64,000 nucleotides of DNA from Thiospirillum jenense (lineage in GTDB: Bacteria; Pseudomonadota; Gammaproteobacteria; Chromatiales; Chromatiaceae): contig NZ_JABVCQ010000001.1 in NCBI RefSeq assembly GCF_014145225.1, forward strand, positions 114,987 through 178,986. The letters are read 5' to 3'. Within the stretch, counting starts at the first letter, position 1. Every line of letters starts with the position of its first letter. This document shows, in pieces, positions 37,787 through 47,508 of the stretch. Under the pieces are notes generated by a model. It saw only the letters and a list, made by a program, of their open reading frames with translations, was not told where the DNA came from and made no database searches. The position numbers and the translations under genes are program-made.

Positions 37787-39796
37787 ATGACTTTGGGAAC
37801 GATATTTGCCATCGTGTGCGCTCTGGCCGCACTCGGTTACGGCATCTGGTCAGTGCAGTGGATTCTCAAATTATCCGCCGGCACCGAACGGATGCAGGAA
37901 ATCGCCGCCGCCGTGCAAGAAGGCGCGCAGGCGTATTTGAACCGCCAATACATGACCATTGGTTTAGTCGGCGCCGTCCTCGCCGTCGTGCTGTGGCTGG
38001 CGCTGGGCTGGCACACGTCCGTTGGCTTCATCATCGGTGCTATTCTTTCAGGTGCGACCGGTTATATCGGCATGAACATCTCCGTCCGTGCCAATGTCCG
38101 CACCGCTGAAGCCGCCAAATCGGGTTTGGACGCGGCGTTGCAAGTCGCATTTCGCGGCGGTGCCATCACCGGTTTATTAGTCGTCGGTTTGGGTTTATTA
38201 GGTGTCGCGGGTTATTACGGCTTTTTAACCGCCAGTGGCGTTGAACAAAGCGACGCATTACACGCATTAGTCGGCTTGGGCTTTGGTGGTTCATTGATTT
38301 CTATTTTCGCCCGGTTAGGCGGCGGCATTTTCACCAAAGGCGCGGACGTCGGTGCGGATTTGGTCGGCAAAGTTGAAGCCGGTATTCCCGAAGATGATCC
38401 ACGCAATCCAGCGGTCATTGCCGATAACGTTGGCGATAACGTCGGCGATTGCGCGGGCATGGCGGCGGATTTATTTGAAACCTACGCCGTGACCGTCGTC
38501 GCCACCATGTTATTAGGCTGGTTATTATTAGAAACCACCAATGCCGTCGTCTTCCCATTAGTCTTGGGCGGCGTGTCAATTATTGGTTCAGTGGTCGGCA
38601 CCTTCTTTGTTAAAGCTGAAGAAGGCGATAAAAAGATTATGACCGCCTTGTATAAAGGTTTAATCGTCGCTGGTGGTATTGCCGCCGTGGCCTTTTTACC
38701 GCTGACCTTTATGATGGATCCCGCCGGCAGCGTGGGCGCTAATTTCAATTTGTATTTAGCGGCATTAGTGGGTTTAGGCTTGACCGCGTTAATGGTCATC
38801 ATTACCGAGTATTACACCGCCACTGAATACGCGCCGGTGCGGCATATTGCGCAAGCCTCCACCACCGGTCATGCCACCAACATCATTGCTGGCTTGGGCA
38901 TTTCAATGAAATCCACCGCCGCGCCGGTATTAGCCGTTTGTGCTGCAATTCTGATTTCTTATTGGTTAGGCGGGTTATACGGCATTGCCATTGCCGCCAC
39001 GTCCATGTTATCCATGACGGGTATTATTGTCGCATTAGACGCTTATGGCCCAATTACCGACAATGCCGGCGGTATTGCCGAAATGGCCAATATGGATGAA
39101 AAAGTGCGCGCTATTACCGATCCATTAGACGCAGTTGGTAATACCACTAAAGCCGTGACCAAAGGTTACGCTATTGGTTCAGCGGGATTAGCGGCATTGG
39201 TGTTATTTGCCGATTACACCCACGCGCTGGGCGATCAAGCGGTCAACTTTAGCCTTGATAATCACATGGTCATCATTGGGTTATTCATTGGTGGCATGGT
39301 GCCGTATCTATTCGGTGCAATGGCGATGGAAGCAGTCGGCCGTGCGGCAGCGGGCATTGTGAATGAAGTGCGGCGGCAATTCCGCGAAATGCCGGGCATT
39401 ATGAAAGGTGAACAAAAGCCCGATTATTCCAGAGCGGTGGACATGCTGACTAAAGATGCCATTAAAGAGATGATTATCCCGTCATTATTGCCGGTATTGG
39501 TGCCGGTGGTGGTCGGTTTAGTGCTGGGTAAAGAGGCACTCGGCGGGTTGTTAATTGGCACGATTGTGACGGGTTTATTTGTCGCTATTTCCATGACCAC
39601 CGGCGGCGGTGCATGGGATAATGCCAAGAAGTATATTGAAGATGGTAATTACGGCGGCAAGGGTTCGGATGCCCATAAAGCTGCGGTGACGGGTGATACC
39701 GTTGGCGATCCGTATAAAGACACGGCAGGCCCAGCAGTGAATCCGTTAATTAAGATCATCAACATTGTCGCGTTGTTGATTGTGCCAATTCTGTAG
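37787..39796 (+). CDS. hppA: K+-insensitive pyrophosphate-energised proton pump
   Basis: Membrane-bound H+-translocating pyrophosphatase, 669 residues, about 16 transmembrane helices. The PPi-binding motif is [20 protein letters not shown], followed by [36 protein letters not shown] has Lys where K+-dependent enzymes have Ala, which indicates the K+-independent class. AAGGAG precedes the ATG. It lies 138 bases after pfp on the same strand. In phototrophs such pumps recover light-made PPi as proton gradient. Codon use changes from CTG/CTC to TTA/TTG-rich near base 38150. Confidence 0.95.
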   Translation: MTLGTIFAIVCALAALGYGIWSVQWILKLSAGTERMQEIAAAVQEGAQAYLNRQYMTIGLVGAVLAVVLWLALGWHTSVGFIIGAILSGATGYIGMNISVRANVRTAEAAKSGLDAALQVAFRGGAITGLLVVGLGLLGVAGYYGFLTASGVEQSDALHALVGLGFGGSLISIFARLGGGIFTKGADVGADLVGKVEAGIPEDDPRNPAVIADNVGDNVGDCAGMAADLFETYAVTVVATMLLGWLLLETTNAVVFPLVLGGVSIIGSVVGTFFVKAEEGDKKIMTALYKGLIVAGGIAAVAFLPLTFMMDPAGSVGANFNLYLAALVGLGLTALMVIITEYYTATEYAPVRHIAQASTTGHATNIIAGLGISMKSTAAPVLAVCAAILISYWLGGLYGIAIAATSMLSMTGIIVALDAYGPITDNAGGIAEMANMDEKVRAITDPLDAVGNTTKAVTKGYAIGSAGLAALVLFADYTHALGDQAVNFSLDNHMVIIGLFIGGMVPYLFGAMAMEAVGRAAAGIVNEVRRQFREMPGIMKGEQKPDYSRAVDMLTKDAIKEMIIPSLLPVLVPVVVGLVLGKEALGGLLIGTIVTGLFVAISMTTGGGAWDNAKKYIEDGNYGGKGSDAHKAAVTGDTVGDPYKDTAGPAVNPLIKIINIVALLIVPIL

Positions 39797-39824
39797 GCTT
39801 TATTGTTGGGAGAAAATCCCCCTG

Positions 39825-39940
39825 CCCCCCTTTTATAAAGTTTTTTGCTCCTTTTATAAAGGGGGGTTCAAATAAAATCTCTTATTAAAGAGGGGTTTTT
39901 TACCCCCTTTGCAAAAGGGGGTCGCTCGCGCCAGCGAGCG
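39825..39940. repeat. C-rich/G-rich hairpin repeat cluster
   Basis: Three palindromes in a row: CCCCCCTTTTATAAAG with its perfect inverse (39825-39840, 39851-39866), ACCCCCTTT...AAAGGGGGT-type (39902-39922) and CGCTCG/CGAGCG (39923-39940). This is a dispersed intergenic repeat type known from many proteobacteria and cyanobacteria. Confidence 0.75.
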
Positions 39941-39958
39941 GGGGGATTTAATCAACTT

Positions 39959-39992
39959 AAACCGCTTTCGGGAAACTAGAAGCGGTTTTTTG
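39959..39992 (+). terminator. Rho-independent terminator downstream of hppA
   Basis: Stem AAACCGCTT/AAGCGGTTT (39959-39967, 39980-39988) followed by a run of T ending at 39991. Confidence 0.85.
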
Positions 39993-40006
39993 TTGTATGA
40001 TTGATT

Positions 40007-40084
40007 ATGAGACAAAAGCACCAACGCGCATTAGAATTGATCTTTGCTCGACCCATATCGGCAAATATCCGTTGGAGTAACACC
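40007..40084 (+). pseudogene. hicA relic (N-terminal fragment)
   Basis: Reads MRQKHQRALELIFARPISAN then IRW, closely resembling the first 25 residues of HicA-family mRNA interferases that begin KHQKTLE.IF..P....IRW. The catalytic His region is missing: the frame runs straight into hicB with no stop. A deletion removed most of the toxin. Confidence 0.65.
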
Positions 40085-40297
40085 ATGAATACTTTAATAA
40101 TTAACGGTTATCGTGCCGTCATCACGTTTGATCCTGAACTTAACATGTTTCGCGGTGAGTTTATTGGTCTCAATGGCGGCGCTGATTTTTATGCCACCGA
40201 TGTTACCGGCTTAAAACGAGAAGGCGAAATCTCTTTACGAGTATTCCAAGAAGCCTGTGAACACTATCATCTTGAACCCAATAAAACAGCCGCGTAG
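40085..40297 (+). CDS. hicB: HicB family antitoxin
   Basis: 70 residues from ATG 40085 (GGAG nine bases upstream). It has the HicB partial RNase H-like fold: YRAVITFDPELNMFRGEFIG, then ADFYATDVTGLKREGEISLR and VFQEACEHY. HicB normally neutralises HicA; here only a toxin fragment is left in frame upstream, so the antitoxin is solitary and may also be made as a fusion from ATG 40007. Binding of other HicA toxins in trans is possible but speculative. Confidence 0.82.
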   Translation: MNTLIINGYRAVITFDPELNMFRGEFIGLNGGADFYATDVTGLKREGEISLRVFQEACEHYHLEPNKTAA

Positions 40298-40370
40298 ATC
40301 AGGGTGTGCCGCTTGTGCTTAATCCGAAAATGCCGCCTGTGACAACGGCTAAGTGTATACAATGCTAATT

Positions 40371-40403
40371 TGTCGGTTAATTAGCATTTAACAGCCCTGT
40401 AGC
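40371..40403. repeat. Fragment of the TTAAGTTC-ended element
   Basis: GTCGGTTAATTAGCATTTAA followed by CAGCCC matches one end of the MITE-like element at 34450-34550 in inverse orientation; the rest is absent. Confidence 0.5.
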
Positions 40404-40452
40404 CACCGAGCGGGCGAGTTTAATCCCAGTTTTCATTCGTGAGCAAACCACT

Positions 40453-40653
40453 ATGCAAATCATCTTAAATGGTCAAATTATCGAAGTGCCGCAACCCTGC
40501 AACTTGGCCGACTTATTAGCGCAGCAGCAATTGACTGGACGGCGGTTGGCGATTGAAGTTAACCAAGAATTAGTGCCGCGCAGTCAATTCGCTGATTATC
40601 AACTCGCCGCCAATGATCGCGTTGAGATCATTCAGGCCGTCGGCGGTGGTTAA
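40453..40653 (+). CDS. thiS: Sulfur carrier protein ThiS
   Basis: 66-residue ubiquitin-like protein (MQIILNGQIIEVP...NDRVEIIQAVGGG) with the C-terminal Gly-Gly that is adenylated and thiocarboxylated to donate sulfur to the thiazole moiety of thiamine. The usual partner thiG does not follow; the next gene is on the other strand. thiG, thiF and others must lie elsewhere. Confidence 0.9.
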   Translation: MQIILNGQIIEVPQPCNLADLLAQQQLTGRRLAIEVNQELVPRSQFADYQLAANDRVEIIQAVGGG

Positions 40654-40679
40654 TTGCCAGTCATTAAACGCACAATCAA

Positions 40680-42197
40680 TTAACTCGCCCCGCCGGGGCC
40701 GCGTTGTTTTTCCAGCCGCGTTAATAACTCGCCAATGATATTGCGATACAACGCCTCGCCTAACACCAAATCTTCAATTCCGGCATCAATGTTGGGATTA
40801 TCATTCACTTCAATCACCACCGCGCCCTGCGTCGTCATTTTCACATCCACGCCATACAGCCCGTCACCAATTAAATTTGCCGCCTTTAATGCCACGCGCA
40901 CCACCTCCGGTGGCGCCGCTTCAATTGGCACCGTTTCAAAACTGCCCTCTTCTCTTTTACCATCTTCACGATGCCGCACCACCTGCCAATGCGCTTTACT
41001 CATAAAGTATTTACTGGCAAATAATGGCCGCCGCCCTAAAATTCCAATGCGCCAATCGAATTCAGTGTATAGATATTCCTGCGCGAGAATTAAATCTGAT
41101 TCGCGCAATAACCGCCGCGCAATGCGAGTTAATGCCGGGCGATTTTCGGCTTTGAAAACGCCGCGTGAGAATGAACCTTCGGGGATTTTTAAGACCACCG
41201 GGTAGCCAATTTCACTCTCAGCATCAAACAGCGTTTCTTTGCGCAGAATTAACGTACGCGGGCGCGGGACGCGATTGGCTTCTAATAATTCCGCTAAAAA
41301 GACTTTATTGGTGCAGCGCAAAATTGAATCGGGATCATCAATAACCACCATGCCTTCACTATCGGCTTTTTTCGCAAACCGAAACGTATGATGACCCAAG
41401 CGCGTGGTTTCCCGAATTAACAACGCATCATATTCAGCTAAACGCCCGTAATCTTTGCGTTGAATTAACTCGACATTCACATCTAAATCTTTACCAGCGC
41501 GAATGAATTGCCGCAAAGCGCGTGGATTAGACGGCGGCAAATCTTCCACCGGATCATGCAATACAGCTAAATCATAACGATAACGCAAGCGGGCGCGGGG
41601 TTGCCGCCAGCGTTGTGATAAATACCATTCTAATGCAGTGAAAAAATCGGCTTCTTGTTCCGAAGATAATGCACTTAATGGCAGCGCTTTAATATCAGCA
41701 ATCCGCCAACTGCCCTGCAACCGTAATTCAACGCGCAGAATAGGACAGCGAAAGGTTTCAAATATCTGCCGCGCTAATGGTTGCAATTCCCGACTGGCAC
41801 AATGACCAAACATGAGGGTTAATTCATAAGCCGTCGGCGTGGGGCCACCTTTACGCGCCCCTAATAATCGCTGGACGCGCTGATTTAATTCATCCGTCAC
41901 TAAGCCATAAATCTCACGACTGGATAATTCTTGAATGGTGCGCACGCTCGGCACAACCTTATGATCTCGCGCTTCGGCTAATAATGAACAATAATAACCA
42001 ATGCTTAAATAACGATAGCTGCGGCAGAGGTTAATCACGCGCAAATCCCGCCGTGACGAGCAATCAATGCGTTTATTACCATCCAATTTGGCATCATCGG
42101 TGCGACCTAAATAATCACGCGCTGTCACCACCGGCAAGCGTGGAAAGCCTGATTTCCAATCGCTTTCTTGTTCAACTAATAATAAATGTTCAGCCAT
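40680..42197 (-). CDS. RimK family ATP-grasp ligase with N-terminal RimK-like domain
   Basis: 505 residues. The N-terminal half ([45 protein letters not shown]) matches the extra domain of long RimK-type proteins. The C-terminal ATP-grasp part has [37 protein letters not shown] (phosphate loop) and [14 protein letters not shown] (metal ligands). ATP-grasp ligases of this type join amino acids to peptides or proteins; the substrate here is unknown. It overlaps the GNAT/C39 gene by eight bases, so the two proteins probably act together. Confidence 0.88.
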   Translation of the reverse strand: MAEHLLLVEQESDWKSGFPRLPVVTARDYLGRTDDAKLDGNKRIDCSSRRDLRVINLCRSYRYLSIGYYCSLLAEARDHKVVPSVRTIQELSSREIYGLVTDELNQRVQRLLGARKGGPTPTAYELTLMFGHCASRELQPLARQIFETFRCPILRVELRLQGSWRIADIKALPLSALSSEQEADFFTALEWYLSQRWRQPRARLRYRYDLAVLHDPVEDLPPSNPRALRQFIRAGKDLDVNVELIQRKDYGRLAEYDALLIRETTRLGHHTFRFAKKADSEGMVVIDDPDSILRCTNKVFLAELLEANRVPRPRTLILRKETLFDAESEIGYPVVLKIPEGSFSRGVFKAENRPALTRIARRLLRESDLILAQEYLYTEFDWRIGILGRRPLFASKYFMSKAHWQVVRHREDGKREEGSFETVPIEAAPPEVVRVALKAANLIGDGLYGVDVKMTTQGAVVIEVNDNPNIDAGIEDLVLGEALYRNIIGELLTRLEKQRGPGGAS

Positions 42198-43323
42198 CGT
42201 AATGATGATCCATAGGAGGTAATGAAATTAACACGACGGCTTGTAATCCAGCGCGTCCATAGCGTGCCATGCGTCGAAATTCCGCTTGTTGAATAGGCAT
42301 ATTAATAGAATCGAGCGTGGTTTCGCCACTTTTATAATCCACATACGGATCATGCACATACACAAAACGCTCATCCCAACCCGTCACCACCACCCAATGC
42401 GGAAACTTTTCCGCATAAATCCGATATGAACTAATTAACACGAGCGGAATAGCACCGCGTGTAAAGCGTTCTTCTAATTCTTCTAATCCCAGCGGGCGAT
42501 AAGTAATAGGAATACCCACGCGACTACTTTCTGCTAACATATCTTCATGCACTAAACGCATCACTTCTTTCTTTTCAGGACTGCGCACTGAATCAATTAA
42601 CGGGACACCGCGATCATTAACAAAAATCTCCGCATGAAACCCGCGATGATGCGCAGCTAATGCTAATCCAAAAGGGCCGCACCCGCCATGTCCAGATGTC
42701 ATAAATACCGTTGTCGCTTCACGCCAAATGCGCAATTCTAAAGTACGATCTAATACTAATTGCGGCATTAACGCTTGCATTGCCATCATTAACGCTGATG
42801 CACCGCAAGTGAAATCGAGCGTTTGTTCATAAAAGGGCACGCGCCCAAGATTGGGTTCTAATTCAGGTACTAATGTCTTTTCATAACGCAGCGCTTCCAT
42901 CTGATCTTCATAATAGCCCGGCACACTCCCAAACCGACGATAACCCAAGCCTTCAAATAAACGTTGTGACGCTAAATTGTCGCGGCGAATTTCTAAACGC
43001 AAATAAGCCCGCTCGCGTTCCCAGGTGGCATGTTCCGCCATTAAAACTAATGCGCGGGCAATACCTTGATGGCGCGCTTCTGGTACAACAGCAATGGAAT
43101 ATAAGCGCGCCACTGAGGTGGCTTGATTAAATAGCACCAAGACATACCCTAATAATTGCTGATTGTGATTAGCAACTGCGACTTGAATGACTGCCTGCGC
43201 CCGAACGAGCATATAGCGCAATTGACGGCGCGTGAGACGGTCTGTATTAAAGCAGTGGATTTCAAGTTTGACTAACGCATCAAGATCACTTAACGCTGCG
43301 ATGCGAATATGATAAGACGCCAT
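42190..43323 (-). CDS. GNAT acetyltransferase - C39-like peptidase fusion
   Basis: 377 residues from ATG 43323 (AAGGG upstream; the frame is open to 43368). An N-terminal GNAT domain (about 1-150; [20 protein letters not shown] is the acetyl-CoA loop, [17 protein letters not shown]) is fused to a C39-type papain-fold domain (about 170-365). The putative catalytic set is visible: Cys in [14 protein letters not shown], His in [11 protein letters not shown], Asp in [12 protein letters not shown]39 peptidases cleave double-glycine leaders, but this soluble fusion has no transporter. Pairing with the ATP-grasp gene suggests a peptide or protein modification pathway of unknown product. Confidence 0.85.
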   Translation of the reverse strand: MASYHIRIAALSDLDALVKLEIHCFNTDRLTRRQLRYMLVRAQAVIQVAVANHNQQLLGYVLVLFNQATSVARLYSIAVVPEARHQGIARALVLMAEHATWERERAYLRLEIRRDNLASQRLFEGLGYRRFGSVPGYYEDQMEALRYEKTLVPELEPNLGRVPFYEQTLDFTCGASALMMAMQALMPQLVLDRTLELRIWREATTVFMTSGHGGCGPFGLALAAHHRGFHAEIFVNDRGVPLIDSVRSPEKKEVMRLVHEDMLAESSRVGIPITYRPLGLEELEERFTRGAIPLVLISSYRIYAEKFPHWVVVTGWDERFVYVHDPYVDYKSGETTLDSINMPIQQAEFRRMARYGRAGLQAVVLISLPPMDHHYDG

Positions 43324-43454
43324 TATGATCTGCCCTTTACAATCGGTTGGCATTTCGTGAGAGTGCAAGATATTAGCAAAACGATCAAGCTGTTGTGTAG
43401 TATTTTAACGAATTGACTCCAACTGAATATGCTAATTTTTTGTTGCATGATTGT

Positions 43455-44564
43455 ATGAATACACCTTTATTTTGCTCAGTTTTAAGTCATTATTTGCACA
43501 CCCATTTGACGCGCTGGTTATTAGTTATATTAACTGGCACGACTGTTTTTTTATTCGGTTGTCAGGGTGAATCAGTGAATCCAATGCCGGCTAATTCACC
43601 ACGACAGGCAATGACGCATCCGGTGCTGATTCAAGTGGCAGAAATAACGCCCGCGACGGTGCAATATCAACGCCCTGGTTATTTGCAATTCAAACGACAG
43701 GCGCGGTTGTTTAGTCAAGAAGAAGGGATTATTGAAAATATCGCTGGATTTGCGGGTGATGCAGTAGCAAGCGGTCAATTATTGGTGCAATTAAATGATG
43801 CGCAATTGCGGGCAGAATACGACCGCGCCGGTGCGATTCATCAACAAAAAATACAGGATCGTGATCGTTTAATACGATTAGCACACCGTGGCGCCACGAC
43901 TGATGACAGTTTAGCGCAAGCAGAAACGGCGGTGGCAATTGCATTGGCAGAAAAAAATTTATTAAATCTTCGATTAAATACCATGCAAATTATGGCGCCC
44001 TTTGCTGGCATGATAACCGAACGCTTAATTGAACCGCATGATTTTGTGGATAAAAATACCCATTTAATTACCATTGTAGAGACAACGTCTTTAATTGCTG
44101 AAGTCTATGTGTCAGAATTGATGTTACCACAATTGCGCACTGGTGATCGTGTGCAAATGTGTATTGATGCACTGAATGATCGTGTTGTTAACGGACGTAT
44201 TCAACGCATTCATCCAACCCTAATCATGCCGCACCATCATGCACTGGTGGAGATTGCATTTGATGAATTACCGCCGGCGGCGCGGGCGGGACAATTAGCG
44301 CGAGTGACTTTCACATCGCCATCACAGCCGCGTTTATTAATCGCCTTAAGTGCGTTGCATTATCAACAAATGGGGGCATTTGTGTGGGTAATGACGAATG
44401 AAAAAACAGCGGCGCGGCGCCCGGTAACGCTTGGGTTACGCATTGATGAGAGAATTGAAATCACGACGGGGTTGGCAGTCGGTGAACAGGTAATTACTCG
44501 CGGGAGTGTTGGATTAAATGAGGGAGCAAAAGTTGAATTATCACCGTTGTCATTTTCGGAATAA
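43455..44564 (+). CDS. RND/HlyD-type periplasmic adaptor lipoprotein (orphan)
   Basis: 369 residues from ATG 43455; the frame is open to a TTG at 43413 and no clear ribosome binding site decides the start. The signal segment WLLVILTGTTVFLFGC ends in a lipobox Cys. Barrel-sandwich/lipoyl halves (GIIENIAGFAGDAVASGQLL, IMAPFAGMITERLIEPHDFV) flank a helical hairpin, followed by beta-barrel and C-terminal domains. Such adaptors link an inner-membrane RND pump to a TolC channel. No pump or outer-membrane gene adjoins. Confidence 0.85.
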   Translation: MNTPLFCSVLSHYLHTHLTRWLLVILTGTTVFLFGCQGESVNPMPANSPRQAMTHPVLIQVAEITPATVQYQRPGYLQFKRQARLFSQEEGIIENIAGFAGDAVASGQLLVQLNDAQLRAEYDRAGAIHQQKIQDRDRLIRLAHRGATTDDSLAQAETAVAIALAEKNLLNLRLNTMQIMAPFAGMITERLIEPHDFVDKNTHLITIVETTSLIAEVYVSELMLPQLRTGDRVQMCIDALNDRVVNGRIQRIHPTLIMPHHHALVEIAFDELPPAARAGQLARVTFTSPSQPRLLIALSALHYQQMGAFVWVMTNEKTAARRPVTLGLRIDERIEITTGLAVGEQVITRGSVGLNEGAKVELSPLSFSE

Positions 44565-44649
44565 AAAAGCTATTATTTAGTGTGAGACTAGACATGGTAT
44601 AAACGGTTTTTTGGTTTCTGTAAAACGACTATGTTAATTACAAATTTAC

Positions 44650-44759
44650 AGGAGTTACGCAATTGTATTCCTGAGTGTTCCCTCCCCCAGCGGAGAGGAC
44701 TAGGGAGGGGGAGAAATGTCAAATGTTACGCACAACTACAGCCCAACTGTGTAATTCCT
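44650..44759. mobile_element. MITE-like element overlapping the acr3 stop codon
   Basis: About 110 bp bounded by AGGAGTTACGCAATTG and an inverted, imperfect copy (AGGAATTACACAGTTG on the minus strand, 44744-44759; 13 of 16 match). The interior has a CCCTCCCCC/GGGAGGGGG hairpin (about 44682-44711). The right end reaches into the TAG of acr3. Confidence 0.55.
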
Positions 44760-45840
44760 AATTCAGTGCTGGCAGCCGTTGTTCATACCAGCCACGAGTG
44801 CGATTCACAATACGCACCACTAATAACATCATCGGCACTTCAATTAACACTCCCACGACTGTCGCTAATGCTGCGCCAGACGCAAAACCGAATAAAGAAA
44901 TAGCCGCTGCAACTGCTAATTCAAAAAAATTAGAAGCGCCAATTAGTGCTGATGGCGCGGCAATAGCGTGTTGTTCGCCAACTACACGATTGAGCCAATA
45001 TGCAAGGCTGGCGTTTAGCAATACCTGAATAAAAATTGGCACTGCTAATAAAAAGATCACGCGGGGTTGTTCTAAAATTGCCTGCCCTTGAAAGGCAAAT
45101 AACAATACCAGCGTTGCTAATAATGCCAACATTGATGCACGGACTAATTTATTCAATGTGGTATTAAACTGTGCCTCGCCCTTTGCCAATAACCAATGGC
45201 GCCACCATTGTGCTAATAGCACTGGAATCACAATATACAACACAACTGATAGAATGAGCGTTGCCCAGGGAACAATAATGGATGACAACCCCAATAATAA
45301 ACCAACAATGGGGGCGAACGCGAAAATCATAATGATGTCATTTAATGCCACCTGTGATAGCGTAAAATACGGATCACCGTTAGTTAAACGACTCCAAACA
45401 AACACCATTGCCGTACAGGGTGCCGCTGCTAATAAAATTAAACCAGCGACATAACTATCTAATTGCGCGGCAGGCAACCACTCTGCAAACAGTACACGAA
45501 TAAATAACCAAGCCAACAACGCCATAGAAAATGGTTTAACAGCCCAATTGATAAAGACTGTGACACCAATCCCTTTCCAATGGGATTTAACCTGATGTAA
45601 TGCGCCAAAGTCTATTTTAATGAGCATAGGGATAATCATTACCCAAATTAAAACGCCAACCGGTAAATTGACGTGGGCAATCTCTAATTGACCTAACCAC
45701 TGGAATGGCGCGGGTAGCCATTGCCCTAATCCAATACCAATTAGAATACACAGCAGCACCCAGACGCTTAACCAACGTTCAAATACATTCATCGCTTCAC
45801 CCGCTTCATGTTTAGCGCTAACTTCACAGTGCACTGACAT
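44758..45840 (-). CDS. acr3: ACR3 family arsenite efflux permease
   Basis: Inner-membrane arsenite/H+ antiporter, 360 residues, ten predicted helices. AAPCTAMVFVWSRLTNGDPY carries the conserved Cys needed for transport, and NDIIMIFAFAPIVGLLLG and GASNFFELAVAAAISLFG are further family helices. ATG 45840 has GGAG nine bases upstream. arsC ends 14 bases before it, giving an arsC-acr3 operon. The last codons overlap a MITE-like element. Confidence 0.93.
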   Translation of the reverse strand: MSVHCEVSAKHEAGEAMNVFERWLSVWVLLCILIGIGLGQWLPAPFQWLGQLEIAHVNLPVGVLIWVMIIPMLIKIDFGALHQVKSHWKGIGVTVFINWAVKPFSMALLAWLFIRVLFAEWLPAAQLDSYVAGLILLAAAPCTAMVFVWSRLTNGDPYFTLSQVALNDIIMIFAFAPIVGLLLGLSSIIVPWATLILSVVLYIVIPVLLAQWWRHWLLAKGEAQFNTTLNKLVRASMLALLATLVLLFAFQGQAILEQPRVIFLLAVPIFIQVLLNASLAYWLNRVVGEQHAIAAPSALIGASNFFELAVAAAISLFGFASGAALATVVGVLIEVPMMLLVVRIVNRTRGWYEQRLPALN

Positions 45841-45854
45841 GCCAATTGCTCCAT

Positions 45855-46304
45855 TTAATTAACCAATTCAATACCCAATGCTTGACAAATCGCCGGAATC
45901 AACTGCGCCTGAATGTCATTACGCACCTGAATAAAAGAGGCAGTTGGTTCACCGTGTGGATCGTGAAATGGTAAATGGATTTTCGGCACCGGACGTGGAA
46001 AAATCGGGCAAATTTCTTTGGCGTTATTACACACTGTCACCACTAAATCAAAGGGTAACTCTAATACATCATTGACATCTTTGGGATATAATTCATCGGT
46101 TGGCAAGTTGGCATCTTTTAATGCGGCAATTGCCCCAGCGGCCACCTGCGCTTGCGGGCGAGTGCCAGCCGACCAAGCGCGGACTTGACCTGCCAACGTA
46201 TAATTCACAATGGCTTCTGCCATTTGCGAACGGCACGAATTGCCGGTGCAAAGAATTAACACCCATTTCAGTTCTGTGTTCGGTTCTATTGATGTTTGCA
46301 TCAT
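45855..46304 (-). CDS. arsC: Arsenate reductase, thioredoxin-coupled low-MW phosphatase type
   Basis: Reduces arsenate to arsenite for export by Acr3. 149 residues; the P-loop LCTGNSCRSQMAEA gives the CX5R nucleophile, and VTVCNNAKEICPIFP supplies the two resolving cysteines used with thioredoxin. PFHDPHGEP is the general-acid loop. ATG 46304 was preferred to an upstream GTG at 46313 because GAGTGAG lies before the ATG. No ArsR repressor gene is visible next to the operon. Confidence 0.93.
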   Translation of the reverse strand: MMQTSIEPNTELKWVLILCTGNSCRSQMAEAIVNYTLAGQVRAWSAGTRPQAQVAAGAIAALKDANLPTDELYPKDVNDVLELPFDLVVTVCNNAKEICPIFPRPVPKIHLPFHDPHGEPTASFIQVRNDIQAQLIPAICQALGIELVN

Positions 46305-46313
46305 ATTACTCAC

Positions 46314-46664
46314 TCAAATTAATAGGATAGTTATTTATTGAAACGATTTATTTAATCGCTTGACATCAAACAGTGTCGCTCGAAGTAATCGCAGTGCGGC
46401 GCTATTCAACTACCTAAGCACATCATAAAATATTTCGTTTCCTCGGCACAGATGAAGACGCAAGGTCTCTGCAAAAGATGCAAGTATTCGCACAAATTTT
46501 TTTGATGACTACCAAAAAATCCTATCTTATGTATCAAACTAATATGAGAATATTCATTGCCATATCTTGATAATTGTATTAAGAATATGTACATTTTTAA
46601 TTGGTAATTGCAACAGATATAATGCCCGATTTCATTTTTGGCAATGACAAACTTGGAAGATTAA
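46314..46664. promoter_or_regulatory. AT-rich intergenic region with candidate promoters for the CbiX-like gene
   Basis: 351 bases without a convincing gene between the divergent arsC and CbiX-like genes. On the plus strand TTGATA-17-TACATT lies at 46567-46595 and an exact TATAAT at 46618-46623. A promoter for arsC on the minus strand was not identified, nor an obvious ArsR palindrome. Confidence 0.45.
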
Positions 46665-47492
46665 ATGACCACTATTTTATTAGTTGATAATGGCTCACGG
46701 CGACCAGAGTCGGTATTAGCATTGCGCGATCTGGCGGCACGTTTAACCGCTTACACTGGTCAAATCATTACACCGGTATCATTACAGCATTCAGATCATA
46801 TTGATACGGCATTACTCGATCAGCGTCCGGCAATCGTATTGACTTCATGCCTGCGCCAGCAACTGTTATTAGGACGACGTGACTTCATTATATTACCGCT
46901 ATTTTTTGGGCCAAGCCGTGCGCTGACTGAGTTTATTCCAACACAGGTAGCGATATTACAGAATGAACTGGGATGGTTTGATGTGCGAATGGCCGAGGTT
47001 TTATGTCCATTACCCGCCGGCGAGCCATTATTAGTTGAAATACTCAGCGATCAATTACAGCACTGTATTAGCCAGCAATCTGCATTGCCCGATCAAATTA
47101 TTCTGGTGGATCATGGTTCACCCGTCTCACAGGTAACTGCGGTGCGGACATGGTTAGCGCAACAATTAACAGTGCGCTTGCAACACATCGCACCAGTGAG
47201 TGAAGCGGTGATGGAACGGCGCTCGGAGCGGGAATATGATTTTAATGGTCAGTTGTTGACCGAAGTATTAAAAAATCACGCCATGCGCGACCCGCGATGT
47301 CGCATTACTTTATCAATGCTGTTCTTTTTCGCGGGTCGCCATGCCGGTCAAGAGGGCGATATTGCGACCATCTGCCGTACTGCGATGACGCATCATAGCG
47401 AATTATCAATTGCTGTGACGCCGCTGGTAGGACAACACCGGCGCCTGATTGAATTACTCGCCCACAGACTTCAAGCCGTCAATTGTGCGTGA
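46665..47492 (+). CDS. CbiX/SirB-like sirohydrochlorin chelatase family protein
   Basis: 275 residues; GGAAGA precedes the ATG. Two chelatase-like halves: MTTILLVDNGSRRPESVLAL with DFIILPLFFGPSRAL, and QIILVDHGSPVSQVTAVR with LSMLFFFAGRHAGQEGDI. The second half keeps the His of HGS and the His of GRHAG that bind metal; the first has Asn-Gly instead of His-Gly. Family members insert Co2+ or Fe2+ into sirohydrochlorin for cobalamin or siroheme. No other cob/cys genes adjoin, so the specific substrate is unproven. Confidence 0.75.
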   Translation: MTTILLVDNGSRRPESVLALRDLAARLTAYTGQIITPVSLQHSDHIDTALLDQRPAIVLTSCLRQQLLLGRRDFIILPLFFGPSRALTEFIPTQVAILQNELGWFDVRMAEVLCPLPAGEPLLVEILSDQLQHCISQQSALPDQIILVDHGSPVSQVTAVRTWLAQQLTVRLQHIAPVSEAVMERRSEREYDFNGQLLTEVLKNHAMRDPRCRITLSMLFFFAGRHAGQEGDIATICRTAMTHHSELSIAVTPLVGQHRRLIELLAHRLQAVNCA

Positions 47493-47508
47493 CGGAAATG
47501 AAACGCAA

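Noticed and set aside
46406..46594. A 62-codon frame in the arsC/CbiX-like gap
   Set aside because: Low-complexity AT-rich translation without homology; the candidate promoters for the CbiX-like gene overlap it.
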